Origin: Deltaproteobacteria bacterium
GTDB taxonomy: Bacteria; Myxococcota_A; Polyangia; Polyangiales; Ga0077539
Reading direction: 5' to 3'
Length of the DNA stretch: 64,000 nt
NCBI GenBank assembly: GCA_016218725.1
Contig: JACRDB010000011.1
Coordinates: forward strand, 1-64,000
Under the pieces are notes generated by a model. That model was not told the origin of the DNA. It did no database searches and worked only from the letters and a program-made list of their open reading frames with translations. Both the position numbers and the translations under genes were made by a program. Below, piece by piece: positions 8,724 through 18,595 of the stretch; position 1 is the first letter of the stretch, and each line of letters begins with the position of its first letter.

Positions 8724-10520
8724 TCACAGGTAGTCCCGGCCCTGCACCAGGCCGTACGCGATGAACTGATCCAGGAACGATGGCAGGTAGCCCGTGGCCC
8801 GGTACTCCCCGAGGATCTTGCCGCCCTCGCCGGTGCCGGTGCGCACCCACTCGAAGATCGGCCGGAGCTGCACCTCGAAGTTGTCGTCCAGGCCCGTGAT
8901 CTCGGTGATGGCCGTCACGCGCCGGGAGCCGTCCGCGAAGCGCGACTGCTGCACCACGATGTGCACGCTGTTGGCGATCTGCTCGCGGATGGCCCGCGCC
9001 GGGAGGTCAATCCCGCTCATCAGCGCCAGCACCTCCAGGCGGTTGATGGCCTCCCGGGGGCTGTTGGCGTGGGTGGTGGTGAGGCTCCCGTCGTGGCCGG
9101 TGTTCATGGCCTGGAGCATGTCAAGGCACTCGCCGCCGCGGCACTCCCCCACCACGATGCGGTCCGGGCGCATACGCAGCGCGTTGCGCACCAGGTCCCG
9201 GATCGTGTACTCCCCTTTGCCCTCCATGTTTGCCGGTCGGCTCTCCAGCGAGACCACGTGCGGCTGCCCCATCTGGAGCTCCGCGGCGTCCTCGATGGTG
9301 ATGATCCGCTCCTCCGAGGGGATCGCCGCGGAGAGCACGTTGAGGAGCGTGGTCTTCCCGCTGCCCGTACCGCCGGAGATCACGATGTTCTTCTTGCACA
9401 CCACCGTGCGCGTCAGGAACCGCGCCATCTGGTCGGTGATGGCCCCAAAGGAGATCAGGTTCTGGAGCGTGAGCGGCGTCTTGGCGAACTTCCGAATGGT
9501 GATGCACGCCCCCTTGATGGCCAGCGGGCGGATCACGGCGTTCACCCGGGAGCCGTCCTTCAGGCGCGCGTCCACCAGCGGCGTGCTCTCATCAATCCTC
9601 CGCCCGAGCGGCGTCACGATGCGCTCGATGCAACTCCGCACGGCCTCGTCGTCGGTGAAGCGCGCCTCCACCTTCTCCAGCTTGCCGCGGCGCTCGATAT
9701 AGATCGACTGCGGGTCCACCACCATGATCTCCGAGATCAGCGCGTCCCCGAGGAACTGCTCCAGGGGGCCGAGGCCGAGCGCCTCGTCGGAGATCTCCTG
9801 CATCAGCTTGTCGGTGTTGGTGTTGGGCGGCACCTCGCCCTGCACTTGCCCGAGGATGAGCTTGAGCGCGGCCTTGACCTTGGGGCGCATGACCCCGTCG
9901 GCCATTTTTCCACGGTCCAGCACCGCCAGGTCCAGGTTGTCCAGGAGCATCCGGTGGATCTTCCTCCGGAGCTCCACCGGGACGTGCATGGTCCCGCTGG
10001 CGCCGCCCACCGCGGCCCTCGCGCGCCCCTGGCCGTTGGCGAACTGCCCCGGGGCCATGGTAGCCCTCATGGCCTCGGCGCCGGCCCGGTCCAGTCCCGG
10101 GAGGCTCCCGACGTTGGCCCCGGGGGCCATGGTGGCCATGTTGCCGCCGCCCCCGCGGCCCGGGATGGACGGCAGGCCCGGGGGGGGCCCTCCGGGGGGC
10201 ATCGGCGGGGCCGCCGCAGCCCCCTGGCGCACCACCCGGATCAGGTACGGCCCCACCTGGATGCCCGTGCCGAAGGCCACGTTGGCCTCCGTGCGGAACA
10301 CCCGCTGGGTGCCCACCTGGGTGCCGTTGCTCGACGAGTCCCGCACGGCGATCCCCGCGGACTGCACAGTGATGGTCACGTGCCTGCGGGAGATGTCCGG
10401 CGAGGCCAGCACCACGGTGCAGGTCTCGTCCCGGCCGATGGAGATCTCGCCGGTGGACGGCACCATGTAGGTCTGCGCCGGGGCGTTCGGGGTCTCGATC
10501 GAGAGGAGAACCTGGTCCAT
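8724..10520 (-). CDS. cpaF: CpaF/TadA-type secretion ATPase with N-terminal FHA domain
   Basis: A 598-residue ATPase that should power a Tad-type pilus or secretion machine from the cytoplasm. Residues 20-98 are an intact FHA domain: ISIGRD at 27-31, ISRRH at 43-47 and SSNGT at 63-67. A Gly/Pro/Met-rich linker spans 100-175. The CpaF domain follows, with Walker A GGTGSGKT at 383-390, Walker B RIVVGECRGGE at 454-464 and the TTTHANSPREA His box near 481-491. Canonical CpaF lacks FHA, and KilF of the Myxococcus Kil system is, to my memory, an FHA-type example. FHA binding to phosphothreonine would allow kinase control. Confidence 0.92.
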   Translation of the reverse strand: MDQVLLSIETPNAPAQTYMVPSTGEISIGRDETCTVVLASPDISRRHVTITVQSAGIAVRDSSSNGTQVGTQRVFRTEANVAFGTGIQVGPYLIRVVRQGAAAAPPMPPGGPPPGLPSIPGRGGGGNMATMAPGANVGSLPGLDRAGAEAMRATMAPGQFANGQGRARAAVGGASGTMHVPVELRRKIHRMLLDNLDLAVLDRGKMADGVMRPKVKAALKLILGQVQGEVPPNTNTDKLMQEISDEALGLGPLEQFLGDALISEIMVVDPQSIYIERRGKLEKVEARFTDDEAVRSCIERIVTPLGRRIDESTPLVDARLKDGSRVNAVIRPLAIKGACITIRKFAKTPLTLQNLISFGAITDQMARFLTRTVVCKKNIVISGGTGSGKTTLLNVLSAAIPSEERIITIEDAAELQMGQPHVVSLESRPANMEGKGEYTIRDLVRNALRMRPDRIVVGECRGGECLDMLQAMNTGHDGSLTTTHANSPREAINRLEVLALMSGIDLPARAIREQIANSVHIVVQQSRFADGSRRVTAITEITGLDDNFEVQLRPIFEWVRTGTGEGGKILGEYRATGYLPSFLDQFIAYGLVQGRDYL

Positions 10521-10566
10521 GACTCCTTCGCCGTTGCGCGGGGTGAGGGCCCCGCGGTGGTGGGTG

Positions 10567-11889
10567 CTACCGGTATTGTGCCCCCGTCGGGTCGTAGAGG
10601 CGAACCTCGTCGATGTCGCCGGAGAACTGCTCGTACTGCCTCAGGGCCTCGGCCACGCGGTCGGTCTGCGAGCGCCCCAGCCCCTCGACCACCGTGGGCA
10701 CGATGAAGATCATCCCCTCGCGCTCCTGCGAGCGGCCCTGCTCGGTCCCGAAGAGGTACCCCAGGATGGGGATCTGGCGCAGCCCCGGCAGGCCGCTGGA
10801 GCCCGTGGTCTGCGACCGCGACCGGAAGCCCGACATCACGATGGACTGCCCGAGCTGGAGGTTCACCAGGGTGGTCAGGTGCGAGATGTCCCGCCCCGGG
10901 AGCTCCTGACCGGAGAACACCGGGTCGGAGATGTCCGTGTCCACCCGGATGTCAATCCTGGAGCTCTGCGGGTCGAAGCGGGGCGTGACCGTGAGGGTGG
11001 TGCCGAACTCGATCCGGGCCAGCGAGGCGCTGCCGTTGGAGCCCACCAGCCGGAAGTTGAACTCGCCGCCGTTGCGGTACGTGGCCTCGGTGCCGTTGGC
11101 CGTGATGATGGTGGCCTGCCGGAGGATCCGCGCGTAGCCGCCGTTGGAGGCGATGTCCAGCCGGGGGAGGGCCTGGTTGGTGATGAGCGCCTGGGCCTGG
11201 GCGATGCCCGCGGAGCCCCCCATGCCCATCGGGGCGACCAGGTTGATGGTGGACTGGAACTGCGTGTTGGGGGGGTTGCCGCCGATGGAGGCCGGGTAGC
11301 TGATCCCGAACTGGTGCCCGCGCTCCGCGGAGAAGTCCACGAAGTAAAGGTCCAGCCGCACGTTGATCCGCCGCTCGACGATGGTCCCATCGATGGTGAC
11401 CAGGCTCTCCACCTGGCCGGCGTAGTTGGCCGCGATCTGCTGGATCCGGCGCTGCTGCACCTCCGAGGGCACGCCCCCTTCGATGTACAACCTGGCCCCG
11501 ACGCGCCGCACCTGGACGCCCTGGTAGGCCTCCAGGAGGCCCTCGAGCTCCGTCTGGATCCGGGCGGGGTTCTGGGCGAAGACCGACACCTGGTAGGTCT
11601 CCTGCGAGCCGTTGGAGCGGATCAGCACGAGGCTCGTGGTGCCGGGCCTCTGCCCCACCAGGATGAGCCTGGTCTGGTCCCCCGAGACGCGCACCTCCAC
11701 GATGCCCTCGGTCCCGACGGAGAACGACCGGATTCCATCCGCGGGGATCACCCGCTGCTCGCCCACCGCCAGGGCCAGGTCCCGGTTGGTGTTCTGCGTC
11801 GAGGGCTGGGCCAGCGCCCCGGGCGCCCACACCCCCCCCGCGAGGCTCGCCGCGAGCGCCACCCACCTTGCCGTCTTCCGCACGCCCAT
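10567..11889 (-). CDS. cpaC: Outer-membrane secretin of the Tad system (CpaC/RcpA)
   Basis: A 440-residue protein with a signal peptide ending near ALAQP. The N-terminal periplasmic domain (ALAVGEQRVIPADGIRSFSV) is the pilus-assembly N domain, followed by a BON-like segment (LLEAYQGVQVRRVGARLYIEG). The C-terminal secretin domain contains the conserved VPTVVEG and GLPGLRQIPILGYLFG. It should form the ring through which the pilus or effector complex leaves the cell. It lies 46 bases upstream of cpaF and 28 bases downstream of cpaB. Confidence 0.9.
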   Translation of the reverse strand: MGVRKTARWVALAASLAGGVWAPGALAQPSTQNTNRDLALAVGEQRVIPADGIRSFSVGTEGIVEVRVSGDQTRLILVGQRPGTTSLVLIRSNGSQETYQVSVFAQNPARIQTELEGLLEAYQGVQVRRVGARLYIEGGVPSEVQQRRIQQIAANYAGQVESLVTIDGTIVERRINVRLDLYFVDFSAERGHQFGISYPASIGGNPPNTQFQSTINLVAPMGMGGSAGIAQAQALITNQALPRLDIASNGGYARILRQATIITANGTEATYRNGGEFNFRLVGSNGSASLARIEFGTTLTVTPRFDPQSSRIDIRVDTDISDPVFSGQELPGRDISHLTTLVNLQLGQSIVMSGFRSRSQTTGSSGLPGLRQIPILGYLFGTEQGRSQEREGMIFIVPTVVEGLGRSQTDRVAEALRQYEQFSGDIDEVRLYDPTGAQYR

Positions 11890-11917
11890 ACGCTCTCCCT
11901 CAGCCTCCGTGTCGCGC

Positions 11918-12751
11918 CTAGAAGCCCCGGCTGGGGCCGATGCGCTCGATGATCTGCACGCGGCGCCGCTGGGCGATCTCTCGCCGGGCGGGCACGAAGA
12001 TGTCGTCGATGTTGGTCTCGGGCAGCCCCTCGATGATGGCGATGTCCTCGGGGTTGCGCAGCACCATCACCAGGCCCGTGTGGCGCCCTCCCCCGCCGCC
12101 CCGGTCCCCGGCGTAGGTGAGGAGCGCGGCGTCTTCCATGCACACGCTCAGGGTCACCTGGGCGACCTCCACGCTCTGGTTGGGCGCCGCCCCCGTCCCG
12201 TTGACCGTCTGCCGCTGGGCCTCGCCGCCGGTGTCACGCCCCGCCGCCAGCACCAGCACGTTCTGGAGGAGGGGAATGGTCACCCGCTGGCTGTCGTCCG
12301 AGGTGCGCGAGAGCGTGGCCAGCACGTCCACCCGGTCCCCGGGGCGGATCAGCCCCCCGAAGGAGCCCGTCACGTTGGTCTGCACGGTGATGGCCCTCAT
12401 GCCCGTGGACACGAGGCTTGACAGGTCCCTCCGGGCGTCCGACGCCGTGGCCAGGTCCGTCCAGAGCACCACCTGGTTGGCCCGGAGGCCCATGCTCACC
12501 CGCACCCCGAGGATCCGCCGGGCGTCCGTCTGCCGGATGAACCGGTCCTCCACGTACGCCTGCGGGATCCTCCGGACGCCCAGCATGTTCTCCGATAGGG
12601 CCGTCCCCAGGGGGATGTCCTGCACGGCGATCAGCACCTGGATGGGCGGGCCGCCCGAGGCCTCGGTCTCGAAGCGCTTCTTGTACAGCAGCAGGAACAT
12701 GAGCCCCAGCGTTGCGGCTCCGATGGCGATGACGAGCGCTTTGGTGTTCAT
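11918..12751 (-). CDS. cpaB: CpaB/RcpC periplasmic assembly protein
   Basis: A 277-residue protein, ATG at 12751 (MNTKALVIAIGAATLG). One N-terminal membrane anchor is followed by a SAF domain (QVLIAVQDIPLGTALSENML) and the RcpC/CpaB domain, including GLIRPGDRVDVLATL, the family hallmark. CpaB sits in the periplasm and stabilises or gates the secretin. It is the first clear gene of the Tad block, 58 bases after the glycosidase-like gene, so the block may be an extension of the mglBA transcript. Confidence 0.9.
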   Translation of the reverse strand: MNTKALVIAIGAATLGLMFLLLYKKRFETEASGGPPIQVLIAVQDIPLGTALSENMLGVRRIPQAYVEDRFIRQTDARRILGVRVSMGLRANQVVLWTDLATASDARRDLSSLVSTGMRAITVQTNVTGSFGGLIRPGDRVDVLATLSRTSDDSQRVTIPLLQNVLVLAAGRDTGGEAQRQTVNGTGAAPNQSVEVAQVTLSVCMEDAALLTYAGDRGGGGGRHTGLVMVLRNPEDIAIIEGLPETNIDDIFVPARREIAQRRRVQIIERIGPSRGF

Positions 12752-12809
12752 CCCGGCACCAGTGGGGTGACCGCCGGCGGTGGGACGCTGCGCGCGCGCA
12801 CCGGGCGGT

Positions 12810-14039
12810 CTATGGCCGCTGCGGAAGATACGCCCGTTCCACCCCCGGAGACAACGCTCCATCCACCCTTTCGGCCCACGGGCGCCCCTCGGCGGGGTCC
12901 GAGCCCCAGCGCAGCGCCGGGGCGTAGAGCGCCCGGAGCACCTCCTCGGCGTCCCGGCCCCGGGGCGAGAAGCCCCAGGCGGGCTCCTGCGAGCTGTCCA
13001 TGGGGTTTGCGTAGTACCGCCACACGAAGGCCCCGGCGAACCACCGCCGCCCCGCGAAGGCCTCCAGGAGCGCCCGGTAGGCCACCGCCTGGGCCCTCGC
13101 GTCCACGGCGGCCCCGGGGTGGTCCTCGGGCCACTCCCAGGGCCGCAGCGTCGGGTCCGGCCGGGCCGTGTAGCCAAACTCGGAGAACAGCAGCGGCTGG
13201 TCCTGCCGCAGGACCTGGCGCTCCAGGGCGTCCGCCCGGCGCACCGCGGCCCGACGCAGCGCGTCCAGGCCGTCCCCCTCGCGCTCGGCCAGGGGGTAGA
13301 AGGCCTGGATCCCCAGGAGGTCCAGCCGGTCCCAGAAGAGCACCGTGTCGGCCTCGTCCCAGTTGGCGGAGTAGGTCAAGGGCCCGTGGTACACCGCCCG
13401 CACGCTGGCGATGGTGTCGAACCACTCGCCCCGCGTGGCGCTGGAGCTCTTGAGCTCGACCCCCACGGAGAATAGGTCCGCCCGGGCCTCCTCGGCCACC
13501 CGGGCCCAGGCCAGCACGAAGCGGGTGTAGCTCTGGAACCACCGCCCCCATTCCTCGTCGGTGAAGGCCCGGGGGCTTCCGCGCTCGTCCTTCTCGCCGA
13601 TTTCGCCCCGCCAGCCCGCCCGGTCCATCCAGAGGTGCGGGATGAGAAACACCCGCAGCCCCCGGGCGTGGGCCTGCTGGATCACCCTCACGATGTTCCT
13701 TCGGTTCTCCGGGAAGGGCGCCTCGAAATCCAGACGGATTTCCGTGGAGCGCAGGTCCCACTGGCGCCCGAAGGGGGTGATGCTCACCCAGGTGCACCCG
13801 AGGGCCCGGAGCTCGTCCAGGGCCTCCTCGCTGGCCGGGGTGCCGTAGCCAACCCCCGGGTGCTGCGAGCTCTCGATGGGCCCCAGGGTGGCGCCCCTCA
13901 CGGCCCCGAGGCCCAGGGTCTGCCAGGCTCCGGCCCCGTAGCCCACCCCCGGGCGAAGCGCCCGGGCCCGCTCCACCTGGGCCCTCGGGGGCAGGGGCTG
14001 GGCGCCGGGCGCGCCCCCGACCAGCAGGAGCGCCGTCAG
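12810..14039 (-). CDS. Secreted glycoside-hydrolase-like TIM barrel (GH113-like)
   Basis: About 409 residues. The barrel includes LGCTWVSITPFGRQWDL near the start, QAHARGLRVFLIPHLWMDR, the likely acid/base region FSVGVELKSSS, ITYSAN-like strand GPLTYSANWDE, and the likely nucleophile region LLFSEFGYTARPD. These match GH113-type mannanase-like proteins, though the substrate is not provable. A signal sequence (GLLTALLLVGGAPGAQ) lies right at the upstream end. No ATG, GTG or TTG precedes it; CTG at 14039 overlaps the glutaredoxin stop as CTGA and is the best start. Location is presumably periplasmic or outside the cell. Confidence 0.65.
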   Translation of the reverse strand: MTALLLVGGAPGAQPLPPRAQVERARALRPGVGYGAGAWQTLGLGAVRGATLGPIESSQHPGVGYGTPASEEALDELRALGCTWVSITPFGRQWDLRSTEIRLDFEAPFPENRRNIVRVIQQAHARGLRVFLIPHLWMDRAGWRGEIGEKDERGSPRAFTDEEWGRWFQSYTRFVLAWARVAEEARADLFSVGVELKSSSATRGEWFDTIASVRAVYHGPLTYSANWDEADTVLFWDRLDLLGIQAFYPLAEREGDGLDALRRAAVRRADALERQVLRQDQPLLFSEFGYTARPDPTLRPWEWPEDHPGAAVDARAQAVAYRALLEAFAGRRWFAGAFVWRYYANPMDSSQEPAWGFSPRGRDAEEVLRALYAPALRWGSDPAEGRPWAERVDGALSPGVERAYLPQRP

Positions 14040-14290
14040 GAGGCCAGCAGCCGGTCCAGCTCGCCCGCGCGCTCCAGGGCGTAGAGCTCGTCGCAGCCGC
14101 CCACGCTCCGGCCGTTGATGAAGATCTGCGGCACCGTGGTCTGCCCCGTGGCCTCCACCAGCCAGCGCCGGCGCTCCGGGTCCCGGGTGACGTCGATCTC
14201 CGTGAAGGCGACCCTCTTGCGGTTCAGGAGCCCCTTGGCCCGGACGCAGTACGCGCAGTAGCTCGTCACGTAGACCTTCACGTCCGCCAT
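14036..14290 (-). CDS. grxC: Glutaredoxin (CAYC type)
   Basis: An 84-residue thioredoxin-fold protein. The active site is Cys12-Ala-Tyr-Cys15, the cis-proline loop is TTVPQIF, and the glutathione-binding GG is in SVGGCDEL. Its length matches GrxC. It should reduce disulfides or mixed glutathione disulfides in the cytoplasm. It lies 52 bases downstream of mglA, on the same strand, and its stop overlaps the proposed start of the glycosidase-like gene. Confidence 0.92.
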   Translation of the reverse strand: MADVKVYVTSYCAYCVRAKGLLNRKRVAFTEIDVTRDPERRRWLVEATGQTTVPQIFINGRSVGGCDELYALERAGELDRLLAS

Positions 14291-14342
14291 GAGGTGCTCC
14301 TTGAACCTTCAACATGGGTCCGCCCGACCGCCCGCGCAAGGC

Positions 14343-14936
<594 letters not shown>

Positions 14937-14950
14937 CTACGGCGGTCCCT

Positions 14951-15415
14951 TCAGTCGTTGAACAAGCTATCGATGTCGTCGTCGGTGATCTCCGTGATGG
15001 CGCCCAGGTCCGGCGCCCGGCGCAGGAGCGCCTCGAAGATCCCGTTGAGCTCGTCGCTGGCCTTCTTGACCCGCAGCCGCACCAGCCCCAGCGTGGCGCG
15101 GGCGTCGAAGATCACCGCGAGGATCACCCGGTTGCCCACGAGCTGGATGTGAATGTTGGCCTTGACCCCCTCGTGGAACTGCGTGGGGAAGTCGTTCTCC
15201 TTGAGGAGCTTGGCCATGCCCCCCATCGCCGCGATGGTGCCCGCGATCAGCGAGGCCAGGCTCGTGGTGTCCAGGTTGTCCGTGTCCCCGCTGGCCGCGA
15301 TGAGCTGCCCGTTCTTGTCCACGATGCAGACCACCCGCGCGTTGGCGTCCCGCACGAGCTTGTCCACCACGTGCTGCACCTGGTGGAGCTCGTCCTCGTA
15401 CATCACCAGGTTCAT
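14951..15415 (-). CDS. mglB: MglB roadblock/LC7 GTPase-activating protein
   Basis: A 154-residue roadblock-domain protein, ATG at 15415 (MNLVMYEDEL). The core IVDKNGQLIAASG and DTTSLASLIAGTIAAMGG match MglB, as does the acidic C-terminus TDDDIDSLFND. MglB dimers stimulate GTP hydrolysis by MglA and exclude it from the lagging pole. Gene order mglB-mglA is that of Myxococcus. The longer frame upstream of 15415 looks like leader, not protein. Confidence 0.95.
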   Translation of the reverse strand: MNLVMYEDELHQVQHVVDKLVRDANARVVCIVDKNGQLIAASGDTDNLDTTSLASLIAGTIAAMGGMAKLLKENDFPTQFHEGVKANIHIQLVGNRVILAVIFDARATLGLVRLRVKKASDELNGIFEALLRRAPDLGAITEITDDDIDSLFND

Positions 15416-15528
15416 GGCAGGCGCCCCGCCCCAGGCTTGTGCCCGCGCCCGCGCCGGCCCGGCGTCCCCCCGGGGAGGGCCTCGGTTCTCCGCTCCACGT
15501 CGTGTCGTCCTCGCTCCAAAGCCTCTGT

Positions 15529-15558
15529 TGCATACCACCCGGGGGAGCGCCGCGGCAA
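15529..15558 (-). promoter_or_regulatory. Candidate promoter of mglBA
   Basis: On the minus strand TTGCCG (15558-15553) and TATGCA (15534-15529) are separated by 18 bases. The likely start near 15522 gives a leader of about 107 bases to mglB. Only the sequence match supports it. Confidence 0.3.
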
Positions 15559-15569
15559 CAAGGACCGCC

Positions 15570-17159
15570 TCACTGCGGCTCCAAGGCCCTGGCCACCCGG
15601 CCCGCCACCGCCGCCAGCGCGGGCGGGAGCTCCAGCGCCGCGGCCCCTCCCCGGGCCGTCAGGGCCCCCAGCACCGCCGCCGCGTGGTGCTCCGGGCCGA
15701 CGGGCAGCGCCACCCAGCGGGCCCCCCAGGCCGTCACCCTGGCCACGGCCTCCGACGGCGCCTCGGCCCCCAGCCAGAGCACCACGCTCCCGGGACCAAG
15801 GCCCCGGTGCTCCCAGCGCAGGGCCTCCGGGTGGTCGGCCACCAGCACCCGGAAGGCGCTCCGACCCGGCACCACCAGCTCCGCGGCCCCGGGCTCGTGG
15901 CCAAAGGCCGCCACGGCCCTCCCGGCCTGGGCGAGCCAGCGAACCGCCGCGCGCACCACCGGGTCCCTCGCGGGCTCCTCCAGCGCCACCGCGATGCGCG
16001 TAAAGGTCCCCGCGAAGCCCGCCACCAGACACCGCGGGGGCTCGCCTACATCCACCGCCCTGAGCGCAGCGCGCCACACACCGGGGTCCGTCACCTCCCC
16101 AGAGGGCCGCAGGGCTACCACCGGCGGCACGCGGCCGATGCCCGAGAAGCCCGGGTGCCACGAGATCGCGTCGGCCAGGGCGGCCTTGACGGTGTCCGAG
16201 AGCCTCCCCCCGGAGCCTACCGCCGTGGGGAGCGACTCCAGCACCACCACGGCGCGGGCGCGCCAGATGGTGCGGGCCACCTCCACCGAGGGGAAGGGCC
16301 TCCAGGACGAGACGCGCACGCGGGTGACGGTGGCGGCGTCTTTTCCGAGGAAGGCCGGCTCGAACCACCGGGCCCCGGCCCCGGAGGCCACGAGGGCGAC
16401 GGAGGCGTCCCGGGCGCCCTCTGCGGCGAAGCCCGAGGCCGACACCTGGGCTTCCCGGGCGAGGTCCCGGAGCGCGGCGCCCAGGGCGAAGCCGTAGCGA
16501 GACACCCCCCGGGCGAGCTCCGCGGAGGCGTCCTCGGCCACCATGGCGGGCAGGGCGCTGGAGCCCCCGGGGACCGCCAGGAACGCCCTCACCCGCTCCG
16601 GGTCGGGCAGCGTCACGGCGCTGTATGACAGCCCCACGGCGGACAGCTCGAAGGCCACCACCCACGGCGCCTGGCGGTCCCTGGAGGCCCTGCATGCCGC
16701 CAGGGTGAAGGCCACCAGCTCGTGGGCGCTCGCGGCGACCAGCGCGCCTGCGGGCAGGTCGAGCACCAGCGCCAGGTCCGTGAGCTCCGGGGACGGGGCG
16801 CTGCGCCCGGTCTCGGCGCCGTGGGAGGGCACCAGGAGCACCACCGGCAGGCCCTCGCGGCACAGGTCGTGGAAGGCGTCCAGCACCTCCGCCAGGGCGC
16901 TCCCGGAGGCCAGGAGGGCCACCGAGCGCCCCGCCGCCGCGAGGCCCTGGGCGGCCCTGAGGGCCCCCTCCCCGCGGCCCTCCACGGGCCTTGCGCGCCC
17001 GTCGGCGATGGCCTCGACGCAGCCCCCGAGGCGCCGGGCCCCTTCTCCCCCGACCAGGGCCCAGTGGTCGTAGCCGTGGACGACGGCCCAGGCGCAGGCT
17101 TCGAGGCCCGTACGCACGGTGACTTCGGAGTTCTCGTCGGCGAGGCTCACGACCACCAA
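15570..17159 (-). CDS. Pyruvate:ferredoxin oxidoreductase alpha-like orphan
   Basis: 529 residues. The N-terminal 190 resemble the pyrimidine-binding domain of 2-oxoacid:ferredoxin oxidoreductases (ALLASGSALAEVLDAFH, GLPVVLLVPSHGAETGRSAP). A linker leads to a domain II-like block (SSWRPFPSVEVARTIWRA, VLESLPTAVGSGGRLSD). The last 180 residues resemble a gamma-type domain. The diphosphate-binding beta domain and Fe-S cysteines are absent, so it is unlikely to be a complete enzyme unless a partner is elsewhere. The start may be TTG 17159, GTG 17156 or GTG 17150. It diverges from the P450 and lies upstream of mglBA. Confidence 0.6.
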   Translation of the reverse strand: MVVVSLADENSEVTVRTGLEACAWAVVHGYDHWALVGGEGARRLGGCVEAIADGRARPVEGRGEGALRAAQGLAAAGRSVALLASGSALAEVLDAFHDLCREGLPVVLLVPSHGAETGRSAPSPELTDLALVLDLPAGALVAASAHELVAFTLAACRASRDRQAPWVVAFELSAVGLSYSAVTLPDPERVRAFLAVPGGSSALPAMVAEDASAELARGVSRYGFALGAALRDLAREAQVSASGFAAEGARDASVALVASGAGARWFEPAFLGKDAATVTRVRVSSWRPFPSVEVARTIWRARAVVVLESLPTAVGSGGRLSDTVKAALADAISWHPGFSGIGRVPPVVALRPSGEVTDPGVWRAALRAVDVGEPPRCLVAGFAGTFTRIAVALEEPARDPVVRAAVRWLAQAGRAVAAFGHEPGAAELVVPGRSAFRVLVADHPEALRWEHRGLGPGSVVLWLGAEAPSEAVARVTAWGARWVALPVGPEHHAAAVLGALTARGGAAALELPPALAAVAGRVARALEPQ

Positions 17160-17233
17160 CGATACCCGTTGCGCGCTACCCCGGGGTGATCAACGCACCC
17201 GAGGGGCCTGCCGGGTCATCGAAGGGTGCGATC

Positions 17234-18595
17234 ATGCAAGCCGTGCTCTTCGAGAACAACCGTGGCCCGACCCCCGTCCTCCGTGGCCGCCCGCTCGTGG
17301 GCAGCCTCCTGGACTTCCGCAGGGACCGTCTGGCCATCCAGGAGAAGCTCGCGTCCCTGGGAGATGTCGTACGTTTCCGCATGGGACCCTACATGGTCAC
17401 GGCGCTGAACTCCCCGGAGGCGGCCCACGAGCTGTTTACCGAGCGGGCGGGGGACACGGTCAAGAGCCTCGGGCTGGCGCGCTTCGGGCGGCCGGTGCTG
17501 GGCGAGGGGCTCCTGGTCTCCGAGGGCGCGGTGCACAAGCGCCAGAGGAAGCTCCTGGCGCCGGCGTTCCAGCACAAGCGCATCGCGGGCTACGCCGCGG
17601 TGATGGCCGAGCGGTGCGAGCGCGCCGCGGAGCGCTGGGGGGACGGCGAGGAGCTGGACGTGGCCGAGGCGATGAACCGCCTCACGCTGGACATCGTGGG
17701 GCGCACGCTCTTCGACGCGGACGTCGAGGGGGACGCCCGGGCCATCGGGAGCGCGCTCACGGACGCCATGCGGTACATGGTGAACGGGGTGACCTCGCCC
17801 TGGGGCTTCTTGATCCCGTACGCCTGGCCCACGCCGGCCAACGAGCGCATGCGCCGCGCGGTGCGCGCCCTGGACGAGGTGGTCTACCGGCTCATCGCCG
17901 AGCGGAGGGCGAAGGGCGGCGACCGCGGGGACGTGCTCTCCATGCTCCTCCTGGCCCGCGACGAGGACGACGGCCACGGGATGACCGACACGCAGGTGCG
18001 CGACGAGGCCATGACCCTGCTCCTGGCCGGCCACGAGACCACGGCCAACGCCCTGGCCTGGGCGTGGCACCTCCTGGCGCAGAACCCTGGCGCCCTCGGG
18101 CGCATGGCCGACGAGGTGCGCGGGGTGTGCCAGGGCCGCCCGGTGCGCCCGGAGGACCTGACGCTCCTCCCGTACACGCTCCAGGTCTTCAAGGAGACGC
18201 TGCGCCTGCGCCCTCCGGCGTACATCGTGACGCGCGAGGCCGTGCGAGACTTCACCATCACGGGCCACCCGGTGGCCGCGGGCGGCGTGGTGATGGTGGG
18301 CGTCCACGCCCTGCACCGCCGGCCGGACACCTTCCCGGACCCGCTGGCCTTCCGCCCCGAGCGCTTCGCCCCGGAGGCCGAGAAGAAGCTCCCTCGCGGC
18401 GCCTTCCTGCCCTTTGGAGGGGGTCCGAGGGTGTGCATCGGGAACCACTTCGCCACCATGGAGGGGCAGCTCGTCCTGGCCACGCTGGTCCAGCGCGTGC
18501 GCTTCACCCCGCGGTATACCTCCGAGCCCGTCGCCGAGCCGATGGTCACCCTCCGCCCGAAGGGTGGGCTCCCGATGCGCGTCACGCGGGTGTGA
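17234..18595 (+). CDS. Cytochrome P450 monooxygenase
   Basis: 453 residues from the ATG at 17234, preceded by GAAGG; a GTG at 17186 would add 16 residues. The I-helix AGHETT is at 265-270, the ExxR motif ETLR at 321-324, the PERF motif at 375-378, and the heme-binding loop FGGGPRVCIG has Cys401. The protein is soluble, with no N-terminal anchor. The layout recalls the bacterial CYP102/CYP110-type fatty-acid or terpene oxidases, but the substrate is unknown. No ferredoxin or reductase gene is adjacent. Its 3' end overlaps the convergent gene by 14 bases. Confidence 0.93.
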   Translation: MQAVLFENNRGPTPVLRGRPLVGSLLDFRRDRLAIQEKLASLGDVVRFRMGPYMVTALNSPEAAHELFTERAGDTVKSLGLARFGRPVLGEGLLVSEGAVHKRQRKLLAPAFQHKRIAGYAAVMAERCERAAERWGDGEELDVAEAMNRLTLDIVGRTLFDADVEGDARAIGSALTDAMRYMVNGVTSPWGFLIPYAWPTPANERMRRAVRALDEVVYRLIAERRAKGGDRGDVLSMLLLARDEDDGHGMTDTQVRDEAMTLLLAGHETTANALAWAWHLLAQNPGALGRMADEVRGVCQGRPVRPEDLTLLPYTLQVFKETLRLRPPAYIVTREAVRDFTITGHPVAAGGVVMVGVHALHRRPDTFPDPLAFRPERFAPEAEKKLPRGAFLPFGGGPRVCIGNHFATMEGQLVLATLVQRVRFTPRYTSEPVAEPMVTLRPKGGLPMRVTRV

